Assembly: GCA_002749535.1 (NCBI GenBank)
Contig: MZZL01000380.1
Span: 975,041 to 1,039,040, forward strand
Direction: 5' to 3'
From: Apophysomyces variabilis
Taxonomy: Eukaryota; Mucoromycota; Mucoromycetes; Mucorales; Mucoraceae
Length of the DNA stretch: 64,000 nt
Below the pieces are notes generated by a model. It did no database searches, was not told the DNA's origin, and saw only the letters and a program-made list of their open reading frames with translations. A program made the position numbers and the translations under genes. Numbering within the stretch: position 1 is the first letter of the stretch; the number at the start of each line of letters is the position of its first letter. This document shows, piece after piece, positions 1 through 13,869 of this stretch.

Positions 1-3000
1 GTATATATGCCGTTATTTTTTTTCTAATAGATACAAAAGCCAGTACGTCTTTCTTTGCTATATAATGGATCCAACGAACGCATCCATACATTATAGTACA
101 GATGTTAAACTAATCATTCACTCACCCATATATAAAATAGTCCTTGCCGACGTAATCGCGTGTTTCGATTTTCCGTACATCATCGTTCAAATCCATTCGT
201 ATTGGAATAACTTGACTAGATTATCCCAGAATATGCATCCTGATTGTACCCGCAAATAACAAATATAAAAACAATGAAAATGCAAAGCACATATAACAAC
301 GGTTTCCCTCTATACGCATTGCTTTCATCGATAGAACAGTATTAATGCACTGTAGCCTGTACCAACAAAAACACTGGATCTTACATACAGGATTGGTGTT
401 TGCGAGATCGATTGTTTGCTCGAAAAATTTCTCCATAGCCATGTCATCTTTTGTCTATTATGGCTCCACAGGATTCTCACAGCAATTTCCAATATTAAAT
501 TCTCTGAATGATATCCATTATTTTCTTCTTTTGCTTTTTTTTTTCTTTAGCACGCATTTGAAATGCACCATCTGATAACATGCGTCGTAACTACATGGGT
601 AGAATGATTATCACATTGCTAAGGTCAGGGTATGTATCAAGCAGCAATTGGACCCATAAGATAATCTTACTTATAATAAACGTGTCCTTCCATCAGAACC
701 ATACTGCCGTTCAGGGCATGGAAAATGAAACGCACACACCCACTGACTGCGGGTAGGACGACTCTGTAAACAGTTGTATGTATTGTTTCAGCTTTATTGG
801 CATTACAAAATTGACTATAGGACATGCATTGATTGCTTATGTGCTTGGTAGAAAAAAAGCAGAATAACATGGTACGAAACGGGAAAGAAAAAAGGAGAAA
901 AGACGAGAAAAAACGAGAAAAGAAAGTAATTATTTTTATACGTGCGCATTACTGGCTGTCTTCGCTGTTTGATATCGTTCTTTGACACACGCACAAAAAA
1001 TAGACCAGATAGAGGATCGTAGCACCTGTTGCTATTACGTTGTTTTGCGCGCGGTAGTACTATATTGAGCTTACAATACCTTCAATTCTCTCTATGTCTT
1101 GATTCGATCACTTATAGAATATATTGTAGAAGTAATCCATGTAATAGCATGTTTTCGATAATCTCGCATTAAGACCAATCATACGTTTGTCAAACAACGG
1201 ATTCCGTATTCTTTTTCCTTACCAAACTGCGTTTAACGAATATATTGTACCTAGATAGCTGTAACATAGCGTTGGGTGTTCAAAAAGGCGAATAAACATT
1301 GTAAGGTACCTATATCGTGATTTCACCATTTCAAACGCATGTAGCTAACACTGAGAATTCTATAACCGTACCCTGTACTTTGTGCAAAACCTCTTTTATT
1401 GTCACAATTCATCCGCTCCGTTAAAAACAAACTGGCGTTACGTTTCAGCGAAGCAGTATATCCACAACGAACCTTAATGGATGGTAACTCCCGTTTGATT
1501 CACGAATATTCAAAGGCAACATCGCTAATCCGGTCACGGACAAGCAACAATGAAGTGCAGATAGTTCCGTTGTTTAGCTGTAATAACATGATTTTGTACG
1601 ACTGAACGGAAGTGACACACTGTGATGCGAACATATAAGCGTAAGTTACGTATACAGATAGGTTGCGTGCGGACTCCTTTGCTTCGTGGAGATAGGAAAC
1701 CAAGATATCGGCGCTTATAGTTTTAGCTTCAGCAGGTGCACGGACGGTAAAAGGGGCGTCATGCAGGATAAGGTTCATGTAACGCTGCTTTGTCAATTGC
1801 TTTCCTTTGTACACGGTGGATATCTGCCTTTCTGCTATTTTCCGTTTCGTAGAACACAGTCATACCGTGACGGCGACTTCCCCATTCGCAAGCGTAACCA
1901 GCATAAACACTTACGAGTACCAGAATAATACATAACTTTTTACTATTATCTTTGCACTTCTTTTTTTCGTATTTGGCGTTATATGTTTATGAGAATGCAA
2001 TGTTGAATCCATACCTTGTTATGGTAATGCATGATGGCCAAATGAAACGGAAATGGAGTGCGAATGTCATGCCAAAATGCCGCATCTTTAACCGCCGCTG
2101 CAGTCCTATTGCTTTCTTTTTGCATATGGTGTGTACACAATAGATATCAGCAATACATTAATGCTATATAACAGATCGTTTTTACTGGATTAAAGATGCA
2201 AACAGCATCTGGTTTGCTTACTTCTACTGCATCGATGTTATCCTGCCATATGATTGGCTCGCTGTAATAACAGCGCGCGCAAGGTTTATGCAGCCCTCCA
2301 TGGTACGACATATAGGTACAAATATTAAAACAAGAGAAAAAGACGGTTTGTAAAGTAGAATAAAATGGGTTTCATAAATAAAGGCCTTTTGTAAGCATGG
2401 TGTGAAGCGGCATGTTATGCTTCTCATGTGCAAATGCGCTTTGTGAAGCTAATTACGCAAACAAAGCGCTTGAAATGAGCGAAATGCGACTTATTGCTAT
2501 TTTGTAATTGATCAACACGGTGTCTGATTTTAAGTTAAAATGCAGAGGATAGCAAGAGAAAAGTATCTTTCTTATTGTCTGCAAAAAGGGAGAAAGAAAG
2601 GCTATAAAAGTTGATGGGCAGTGCTACGTATTGTATACGGTTGCCGCGTTACTGGTGCCTATGGTTTTAAGTTTCATTATGCGTTTATGCATGCTTTCCA
2701 GGGACCAAAGTGATGCAGTCCATTATTTCTCTGTTTCTGCTTTATCTTTACGCAAACCAATGCTATAAATTGCTTTTACATAACATTCGTCATTTGGACT
2801 CTCATTAGACTAAGATGCAATCCGATTCCACATTGCATAAAACAGAGTCATTTGGGTTGCTTTCTTTTTTCTTCTTTAATAAAGAGGAAGTACAGCACGT
2901 ACAGGTTAGAGATGCAGCCTGGATCTATGCTAATCTATATCTGATCTGTTTTTGATTAGACTGGACATTCGTCTGTCATGGGCGCATAAACGCAATTACC

Positions 3001-3050
3001 TCATTCACTCCCCATTTGTTGTAATTGCATGCAAATTCTCTTCAAAACCA
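1..3050. other. Gene-poor AT-rich stretch
   Basis: No gene is recognised here. Open frames are short and overlap on both strands, with no family motif and no chain of splice sites joining them. The only stretch with protein-like composition is a minus-strand frame at about 1500-1850 (see findings). Scattered A/T runs are present but no array or tRNA was seen. Confidence 0.5.
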
Positions 3051-3114
3051 AAAACAGTTATGTCTGTAGTATACTAATTTTTTTTTCAAATTTTTTTATT
3101 GATGTTTTCATATA

Positions 3115-3560
3115 ATGTTAACACTACTTCTTGCTACAGGCCCTATCGGCCCTGCTACTGCAGTAAATTGCCCAAGAACAAGAGACATAATCGAAAGTCC
3201 GTTCTACTTGCCAGTCACAGAGCAAAAAGTATAAAAGAACATGATTTCCTGCTTCTTTTTCGCTTTCTTCGTAACATTAAGGCCCTTTTGGGCCGAGATC
3301 AAAGTAAAGTGAAGTTAATTTTCTCTTTGCTTATCCTCTTTAAGGCCTTTTGGCCGAGATTATAGTTTAGTTTTTAGTTTAGTCGTAGTTTAGTCTTCAT
3401 TTTCCCCTCCCCTTTTTTTTTCCCTTCGTTTTGGTCCTTTGATCCAGTTAAAATAAAGATCCTGAGGACCAATAGTGACTGTTAAGTTTTATTATTGTCC
3501 TGGTTCCAATTGATCCCTCGATATTAATAAAGATCGCGGGGACTAGGGCAATAATAATTT
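3115..3560. repeat. Short palindromes and direct repeats, possible element or LTR remnant
   Basis: A GGCCC-TTTT-GGGCC hairpin followed by GAGATC at 3281-3300 recurs about 63 bp later as GGCC-TTTT-GGCC plus GAGAT at 3344-3360. A related GGCCC...GGCCC motif lies near 3139-3155. TAGTTTAGT is repeated at about 3363-3395, and AATAAAGATC occurs twice (about 3452 and 3527). This mix of small inverted and direct repeats with polyadenylation-like AATAAA could be a solo LTR or other decayed mobile element. No coding remnant, paired terminal repeat or target-site duplication was identified, so the element type is unproven. Confidence 0.35.
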
Positions 3561-3685
3561 TCAAGTGTTGTGGTTGGGTTTGTGACTGGAGCCGGGTGGC
3601 TCGAGGTGGCGCGCAAGGGCAAGTGCGGCGCGCTGGTGCGGGGGTGGCGTGTGGGGACATGAAGGGCTGTCTCATGTCAGTGCCA

Positions 3686-3882
3686 TGCCGAACTGCACCA
3701 GGTCCATGTACATGGCCGCACTTCGCCCATTCGCCGTGGATGGCGAACTGCACCACCTCGATGAGCGGTTTCAGGAGGGGAACTGCACCACCTCGATGCT
3801 CTGATTTACAAAAAACATGGGGAACTGCATCAACTCGATGTACCGATTTTAAGGGCATGGCGAACTGCATCACCTCGATGTT
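3686..3882 (+). repeat. Degenerate tandem repeat, five copies of a GAACTGCA...TCGATG unit
   Basis: The core AACTGCACCA(C/G) is seen starting at about 3691, 3746, 3781, 3823 and 3863, spaced 55, 35, 42 and 40 bp. In four copies it is followed by (C)CTCGATG. The block is clearly more GC-rich than its surroundings and opens overlapping frames on both strands, which I treat as by-products of the repeat. It sits beside the palindrome cluster at 3.1-3.5 kb, so both may belong to one mobile or subrepeat-bearing element. Confidence 0.6.
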
Positions 3883-3939
3883 TGGAAGAAGTGCTTGGCG
3901 AACCGGCATTGGTCGCCATGGCAACCACAAACAATGAAT

Positions 3940-5661
3940 TACGGGCAATGTCCGGTGGTAGACCGCACGCTAGAGCAACCACTCGTTACCATGGTAACTG
4001 TAGTCAAAGAGACGAAAATACCCGGTTATAAGCATCTACAAACACTTCTCAGCCACATTAATCAAAGGATACAGAGTATATCATGGATAAACAGCTATCG
4101 AGGCTAATCAATCGTGGACATATTTCATGTACATCCAACACAATCAGGTGGAATAACAAGGATCTGTTGCAGAGGAAGACATAGAAACGTGGACACATTG
4201 AAACACAACTTTACAGTGCTGCTAATATCCTTGTTAGATGCATTATATTATGCTCATAAATACGTCCAAAAGCTAAGCCATAGGTTTACAACATAATGTA
4301 AAAACGCGGTTGTAATTGTGATATTGACCGCTATAAGGGACTGCACAAACTATGTCAGTTGTGGTATACGTCGCTGTCGTAGTGTGACTTCCTAGTACTT
4401 GTGTTCCATGAACAGGATGATCGGAATTAACGTGTTTCCATTCACAGTGAACTTCTCTAGTTTGGAACATTAACTGCACCTCTTCTCTAAGTCAGAGATC
4501 TATCACTAAGGATGAAGACAAGGTGACACTGCTCTACCGCAGTTATTACACTTAGCTAAATCATACACCTATCGCCAAAAAGAACGTTCACTCAACTACA
4601 CATATATGTTTTATATGTATCTCTTTAATACCATTCTTGCATCGATTATCTATCAGTGATTTCGGTCATTCAAATCAATTACGAATGATATACAGTGGGA
4701 CACTCAGTAACTTGACAATCCGTAACAAAAAATAACGGTGAAAACATTGACAATTCAAGAATTTACAACGCATTGAAGTTTCATTAACAAACAACTTTAC
4801 ATATATTGTTTTAAAAGTGTGGCCAATGGCTTTCTGCTTGCTATTATTGTAATATGGATATGTATGATTCAAGCATGCAACTTTTCTATTCAAAAGACAC
4901 ATGTGGATGCATTGCCTTTGTTTAAGAAGGTTTCCTTTTTTTTTGAGTTATCGACCAAATCACCGTAGAGCATATTTTTTAGGCTAGAGTGAAACTTTTA
5001 CCCCCCCCAAAAAAAAGCCAAAAGATCTCGGGTTCTAACCTTTTATGGTATTCTTCGTAAGTCTCGACAAAATACAAAGAGGCTTTGCTGTGCTAATCCG
5101 CGCGTCGATGTGATCAGTGGCAGTGCCACAGTAGTATTATCTCGGATCAAAGCCCAATACAAGTTAGTACTGAACTGCTTCTGTTCGCCAATCTTGTTGG
5201 GTTGGGAGATTCACAGTTCGCTTATTGTTTTTGCAAGTTCCTTCTTCAGCACACCGACCAATCAGACCGGTGTATGAACAAAAGCCAAGTATTTGGTTGT
5301 TGCCAGCCATTTAATTAGCTAGGAGGTACGAATGGTTTCTTGTAGATGTTCTCTATAGTGCCTGTCTTTCGGCGATGACTTGCTTCATTTCTGTGGAATG
5401 GTGCACTCTTCGTAATCAGTTCCATAACTGCTGTTACCACATCGTACAGTAAATCTTTGCGAGAATCTATGTGCGAAGTTTCCTTCGCTATGTAGCAGAA
5501 AGAAAGCATTCAATAGAAAAGAATGGCGCAGCTCTTGGACAATTGCTGACATTTGCCCAGTACGTTGCCGCTAAGTGACTGTAAAAGTTTCGGTCCTTTC
5601 TGGAGCAGGAACTGTCCTTTCTAATCTTTTGGGTGCACATTTTGACATCGCTGCTTTACTC
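3940..5661. other. Intergenic stretch upstream of the DEAD-box helicase
   Basis: No gene is recognised. Open frames are 60-75 codons at most and lack motifs. A C-run followed by an A-run at about 5001-5017 is a simple-sequence tract. Near 3915-4000, CCATGGCAAC and CCATGGTAAC appear as two similar small motifs about 75 bp apart. The helicase promoter must lie in the last few hundred bases, but no clear TATA element was picked out. Confidence 0.5.
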
Positions 5662-8098
<2,437 letters not shown>

Positions 8099-9214
8099 CA
8101 CTGTATAATGCACTTGTAAAAACTTTTACTATGGTTATGTGCTATTATAAAGCACAACGATCAACAGAGTGTCGGCTTGTCAATGGATGGACGTGTATAG
8201 TACAATAGATTTCAAAAGGCATGCCATTTTCACGCAAAGAAAATGGGTGTTTCCCTATGTCAGACCTTTTTGTGTTACCTGAAGATCGTGGAATTTAAAA
8301 AATTCTGAGTTAAACTTTTGCTAGCTATTTTAATGTAGCCTTGCTTTGGTGCCACCGTAAATGATAATTACAAGTTGAAATTATTGATAAGGCGCTTCTC
8401 AACTTGGAGGGCTATTTGAGATATCATTGGAAAACTTTTCGGGAGAAGGCATACGGCCAGAATTCGTAGCTTAACATAGATAGCATGTTATCAGCAATAT
8501 TAAAGACTTACTTCTACCGGAAGAGCTTGTACTATAACCCAGCTCTCCTGTCTCACATAGAATAGTAGAGTTGAATTTAGATTGAGATGAGTGCTAGTCG
8601 CGGTCTTTATTCTGCTTCGATAATTAATGAAATCAAATCTCAGTGTTCAGCATCGTTTGAATGCTACACTAAATGGCTGCATGAACTTTCCTTGAGTTGT
8701 CTATACTCGGCTCTAGAATAGCATACAGAGCTCAATGGAGCATATACTTCAATTATACAGTTTGTCAATAAGGATAGTTTGTCCATATCCATTCATGCTC
8801 TTTAATTAGCTTTGTTCGTTTTGGCTGGACCTTGCGTCTTCCGGTATCCTCTAACATAGTTTTCTTCTTCCCGAAAGTTTGATGAAATTTCCGTTTTTTA
8901 CAAAAGGCTTTCTAGAATATTGATTTTTCTGCCTTTTGTTTTCGTAGTTTTTAATTTCAAAGGTTATGCATCAATGCTTTGATAATGATATCTAAATATG
9001 GAAATCAGTCCGTGACTTATGTGAGAGCGAATCCATGCAAGCTGGTTTTCAATCATCCATGGAACGACGACACTGTTCGTTGCGGCGTTCTCATTGATAA
9101 ACAAAGTAAAACGAATATACTGCTCAATTGGAACGAGATTGGCTTTTTATATCGTACTGTTTCATACGTACAAGCACCTGATACCATTCTAGTTCACTGG
9201 CAATCTCTAAGCAT
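8099..9214. other. Intergenic region between DDX41 and ATG4
   Basis: It holds the 3' flank of the helicase gene and the leader of ATG4. An open frame at 8979-9251 overlaps the ATG4 start in another frame and shows no motif, so it is not called. No RNA gene or repeat was seen. Confidence 0.5.
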
Positions 9215-11192
9215 ATGCATGATTCTCAGCCAGCTACAACGATGGACGTAGAGCAACAAAAGGTTGACAGCGATGAGGATAATTTACAAGCTGTACTGGG
9301 ATTAAACTGGGCCAAAGGCAAATGTCCAGCAACGACAAAGACGACGACGACAGCAACACCTAAAGCCAGCGTCAGTGCATCGGATCTGCCGCAGCCGCAG
9401 AACTCCAACCACATCAGCACAGCTCCATTTAAAGATAAATTTATTACAAATTCCTCTTATCTTGCTGCGGAAATACCTCTTAAACTAGGTCATTTTGTAT
9501 CCAATATGTGGACATCTGGTTCTGAATTATCGAGTTCGTTTTTCGTACAGCGTGCTGAAGAAAGCAAAGATCGATCGCTTTGGCTACTCGGATGCCAGTA
9601 CGAAATGCCTGACAACCAAATAAAAATGGAAAACGATATGTTGGATGCCCAGAAAGACGATATGTTTGGGGCGAATAAAATGGACGAATCCACTCCAGAA
9701 GATGATGAATCTACGAAGAAACCTGCCTTTGCCATGTCCTTGCTATGGCCTCCAGATTTCTACGAAGATTTTACATCTCGTATTTGGATGACTTACCGTC
9801 ATAATTATCCACCCATACGTCCATCGAGCTACAAAACTGATATTGGCTGGGGATGTATGCTTCGAAGTGGGCAAAGTTTACTGGCCAATGCACTTGTGAT
9901 ACATTTTCTAGGAAGAGGTTAGGCAAGACATATCTATAAGGGATATCAAAATTGATTTACCTCGTTAGAATGGCGGCGATCGAGTTCACGAAATGCTGCA
10001 CACAAAGAGTATTGCAAGGTATAATGAAACGTGAGATACAGATATAACCTCTTACGATATGTTTTGTAGATCGTTCATTGGTTCTTAGATGAACTCTCTC
10101 CTCGAGCTCCATTTTCCATTCATCGTATTGCCCTTCTTGGCAAACAACTTGGCAAAAATATCGGAGAATGGTTTGGACCCAGTACAATCAGTCAAGTAAT
10201 ACAGTAAGTGATCGCCAAAGTATTTTTCGGTTTGCACCAAGCAGTTCTCAAAGGGCACTCGTATCGGACTTCCCCCCGGCGAAGATGGGTGTATACATTG
10301 CTACCGATGGTGTCGTTTACCGAAAGGATGTACAGGATGTAGCAACTGGGAAGAAGCCGCGTGGTGATTTTGGAAGACTGTCCAGTCGTGCCCATTCTAC
10401 GAAAGACGATCGGGAAGAAGCACGTAAAATCTACAATAATTACAGCGCTGCTGTGCATGAACCAGTGGAAAGCGATGGCCAGTTTAGATCTATTTTGGTC
10501 CTTGTTGCGATAAGATTAGGCATTGATAGCCTTCATCCTTCATACTACCCAGGTCTCAAGGTAGCTGGTCTTGAAGAATGTGTTTAGAGGCATGCATCTC
10601 ATAGTCTACTTTGCGGATTTTAGGCATGTTTTGAGCTGCCCAACTTTGTCGGTATAGCGGGGTAACAATGTCTATAGCGTAATCGAAACTATCTTTCTGA
10701 AAATGGGAGTTTTAGGGGACGACCAAACTCTTCTTTGTATTTCATCGGACTTCAAGGAGATGAACTTATATATCTTGACCCGCACTTTTCCCGACCGGCA
10801 CTGGAAACTAAAAATCTGATGGACTACACAGAAACGGTATTGCAAACATTTTGCATGGGATGGTATACTGAAGCCAAATTAGGAATTCGAAACCTACCAC
10901 TGCACAATCCCTCGCCGAGTTCACATCTCTAACGTAGACCCTTCGATGCTCTTAGGGTTTTATTGCCGAACGGAAGAAGAATTTGACATATTCTGTGAAC
11001 AAATACAGGAGGTAAGACGTTGACCATTGGTACTTATTCTAAAATTTTGTATAGATTGCCAAACGCTATACCCCCGTCTTCACTATTGAAAAACAAGCAC
11101 CAGAATATGATGAAGATGTGCGCAGTGAAAACGACTTTGGTATTGTTAGCGAAGAAGAGGATCATAGTTGCGATAATGAAGACTGCTTGTAG
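9215..11192 (+). CDS. ATG4: Autophagy cysteine protease ATG4
   Basis: ATG4 cleaves the C-terminus of Atg8/LC3 to expose its lipidation glycine and later removes lipidated Atg8 from membranes. Exons are 9215-9917, 9969-10018, 10070-10203, 10242-10560, 10624-10661, 10716-10836, 10883-11011 and 11055-11192 (543 residues). The peptidase C54 signature is clear: [15 protein letters not shown] with the catalytic Cys near residue 214, then [18 protein letters not shown] and GEWFGPS. The Asp/His pair follows in ELIYLDPHF (about 435), then a YHC segment and [11 protein letters not shown]. An N-terminal extension of about 110 residues is low-complexity. A later ATG at 9242 is an alternative start. Intron 3 is only 38 or 41 bp with a tandem AAG/CAG acceptor. 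The gene ends 80 bp from the convergent MED9-like gene. Confidence 0.92.
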
Positions 11193-11272
11193 TGAAGACT
11201 CTTACTATATATATATTTTAACGTAGTGCATCAGCGAAAAGTTATTAGTGTATCAGGAGGAAGGTCATAGCT

Positions 11273-11572
11273 TTATGGAGGGGTGGAATTGTCAAACGCC
11301 GGCAGAGACAAATAACGTTGAAATTGTTCTTTCTTGATGTCGAGAATGGCTTGTTCCCTCGCAAGGATTTCTTCTTGCTCCTCTTTGACATATTGCAATC
11401 CAGGCAATTCTTTCAGTACGCGTCGTCCGTGCTGGATTCGTTCGTCTAATTGTGTCATTGCTTTGCCAACCTCATCCTGATGCGATCCAGACAAGATAAG
11501 GTCAACAATATGTTTAAAATCCTGGAGAAAAGAGAAATCGCTCTTTTGAAGCGTGATCGTAGACGATTCCAT
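11273..11572 (-). CDS. MED9: Mediator subunit 9-like protein
   Basis: MED9 (yeast Cse2) is a small middle-module subunit of the Mediator complex. The open frame gives about 99 residues. A hydrophobic SFLQDFKHIVDLIL segment is followed by a long coiled-coil-like helix containing RRVLKELPGL and the charged run EEQEEILAREQ. This resembles the Med9 pattern of a leucine-rich N-terminal part and a C-terminal helix with an ELPG turn. The start is uncertain: the frame is open to an ATG at 11617, and an upstream mini-exon beginning ATG at 11732 (MAGEASD, then GTGAGT) could be spliced in. No catalytic residues are expected. Assignment rests on pattern similarity alone. Confidence 0.6.
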   Translation of the reverse strand: MESSTITLQKSDFSFLQDFKHIVDLILSGSHQDEVGKAMTQLDERIQHGRRVLKELPGLQYVKEEQEEILAREQAILDIKKEQFQRYLSLPAFDNSTPP

Positions 11573-11732
11573 GAACAGAATGTGTTGTTTGTAATGAGAG
11601 AAGAATACGGTGGTCAAGTCTATCGCTCACTGAATGGTGAAAGCGCAGCTTTCCCCGCCGGAACAGACCAAAATAGGAACGTGATACAACTTTTTTGAAA
11701 ACGTTACTCACATCGCTAGCTTCTCCAGCCAA

Positions 11733-12786
11733 ATCTCAAAAGATTCAGCGCTTTAGCAATTGTAAACTGCGTCCGATAATCATCACGAACTTTCCAAAGT
11801 CAAATCGCTGGTTTTTAGTATCATATGCGTATCACTCCTCAATTATCGACTGCTGTCAGAGTTCACCTACATATTTGGGGACAAGCGTCGATCGAGTGGT
11901 GGGCGAGTGTGGGTGTGGAAGGGGTGTATAGCCAGTAAGGGTACAAACGGATCATATTATTGATCTGCCAAAAATGGGGGACATCAGGACAATCAGTTGT
12001 TTTTTTTGGGTTGCAGATACGGCAATGGAAATAGTCTTTATCAATCATGGTTGGCATAAAAGTCGTTCCTTCTATTCCTGTCGTCTTAACTTTCTTTAAC
12101 CGGGATGTATTACTCAAGAAAATAAGACCATTCCGTTTGCCTTCATTAAATATAGTCATGTTAGAATCTTCTACTGAGGAATCAATTATTTACTCTGTGC
12201 AAGGCAAGTGTGCACTCTTGACTCATGATTAACGTAGGTTATGCGAAGGGAAATTAAATGGTCCATGCATCGAGAAAAATACTTATGTGCTTCATTGTAT
12301 GATGATAGTGGAAAGAACAGGGCCACGCAATTCAGGTATCTTCCATTCGCCCAGCTTAAGTCTTCCAACTAGCGTCCTGTTATCATTAGATGACAGCAAA
12401 CCCTAGTCGCAATCTTCAGATTTTGCAGAGGGTGCCACTGACACCGCTAGTGTACACTTGCTCGATTATATGTTTAAAGCAAAGATCAACGATAAGCGCT
12501 TCATTCAGTATTGGCAGCATGGTATCTTATTTCCAGCCCTGCCAAAGTGTAGTTAGCTTTCCCATTTTCCCTTAGTGCTACTGAATGTAAGACTTCACCA
12601 CACAGTAACTGTTGTAAATCTTTTACAGTTTGCTAGTATCATTAAGCCGCCACCGGCAACACAGAAAAAGGAAATGAACCAGCTTGCTGAGTTGCAGGTC
12701 TAACCATGATTGTGACTTGGGTAGAACTCACATGTGTGTCGTACCGAGCAGCGTTTTGAGTCGTGGCCTACCCTTTTCCCCGTCGT
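11733..12786. other. Unassigned region with coding-like fragments
   Basis: Several open stretches look protein-like but could not be joined into a gene: plus-strand frames at about 11695-11840, 12047-12205, 12240-12370, 12398-12552 and 12630-12705, and minus-strand frames at 11863-12159 and 12186-12368. The plus-strand piece around 12420-12550 (TASVHLLDYMFKAKINDKRF) has the most convincing composition. No family was recognised. It may be a fast-evolving multi-exon gene or a decayed one. Confidence 0.35.
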
Positions 12787-13674
12787 ATGTCTTCCTTGAC
12801 AAGAGTGCTGGGTGATATTCAGCAGTTGTTTGTTGGTCATGGTAGTCTGACCACGAATGTCTGGTACATTCTCACGGCAAGTCTTCCTTCTGCTTAATTA
12901 TTCCCACCACTCATTGAACTTGTCACTTCGAAGGCTGCGGTTATGACCACTCTGAACTTCCCTCAGGATATACCCCACGTATATCGCATGGTGGAGGAGT
13001 CAATCGATACATCATCCGAGAGCGAGGAACAGAAGTTGCTAGATAAAGTACAGGTTACTATGCGGCTCCGTGAAGGGTTGCTGAAAACCTTTATTGCTTC
13101 GGGATTTCCTAAGGTGGAACAATCGCCCGTTTATGACAAGCTTATTTATCTTACCTTTCGGGTTCTAGACCATTAATGCTCTGCAGCACTTATCATCCGT
13201 AACACCTGATGAAGTTCGGGCCCATCTAACCAATACACCGATCCGGTAAATTAAAACCAAGAAAATAAAATGAAGGCCATGTTGACTAAATTACTTTTCA
13301 GGAGTGAGCAGAGTTGGGAAGAAGTACAGGATCAACGAGAACGAGGGCGTGCACTTTTTGGAAAAATCTATGAGCGACATACCCATCGAATCTTAAATAA
13401 TATGCATACCTTCTATCCAGATCTTGCTCAGGCTGCTCTTCATCAGCTCTATGGGCCTATCTTGTCCGAAACATCCGTTATTAACGCCAGGGAAACCAGT
13501 TTAGTAGTTGTGGCCGGGTTAATGGCACAAGATTTACCAGACCAGTTACGGGGCCATGTGTATGGAGCCATCCACAACGGGTCCACCAAGGATGAACTGA
13601 ATCGCGTAGAAAAACTTGTGGCACTTTTATCCTCTCATTATCAAGTCGATTATAAGCCGCCTTCAAAACTATAG
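12787..13674 (+). CDS. Carboxymuconolactone decarboxylase / AhpD-like family protein
   Basis: Four exons (12787-12876, 12934-13113, 13169-13245, 13302-13674) give 239 residues. The fold family includes gamma-carboxymuconolactone decarboxylases and AhpD-like alkylhydroperoxidases. Fungal members of this length are mostly uncharacterised. Supporting stretches are NVWYILTAAVMTTLNFPQDI, SGFPKTINALQHL and the conserved C-terminal domain with a GRALFGKIYERHTHRI segment, an LVVVAGLMAQD helix and GHVYGAIHNGSTKDEL. The first intron uses a GC donor (GCAAGT), chosen because it alone keeps frame and family similarity. The second intron begins GTGGAA. The CxxC of redox-active AhpD proteins is not visible, so a peroxidase role is not supported. 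ATG at 12787 is the only start in frame with the first exon. Confidence 0.8.
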
Positions 13675-13869
13675 AAATAGATAATATAGATACGAAGATC
13701 AATAAACTTCTTACTGCATATCCCGGTTAAAAGGGCTGTGCTTCTAAAGCTTGCGGTCGATGAAAATTTCGGTACAGCTTACCTTTAGTTTCCGCGCCCA
13801 GCCTTTTGTTCTTCCTTCTTCTCTTTAGCCCTTTTTCACTTATCTGCTTTTCTTCGTTTCATTCGTGGC

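Noticed and set aside
3448..3948. Overlapping open frames of 166 and 113 codons on opposite strands
   Set aside because: Created by the GC-rich tandem repeat; the peptides repeat with the DNA unit and show no domain.
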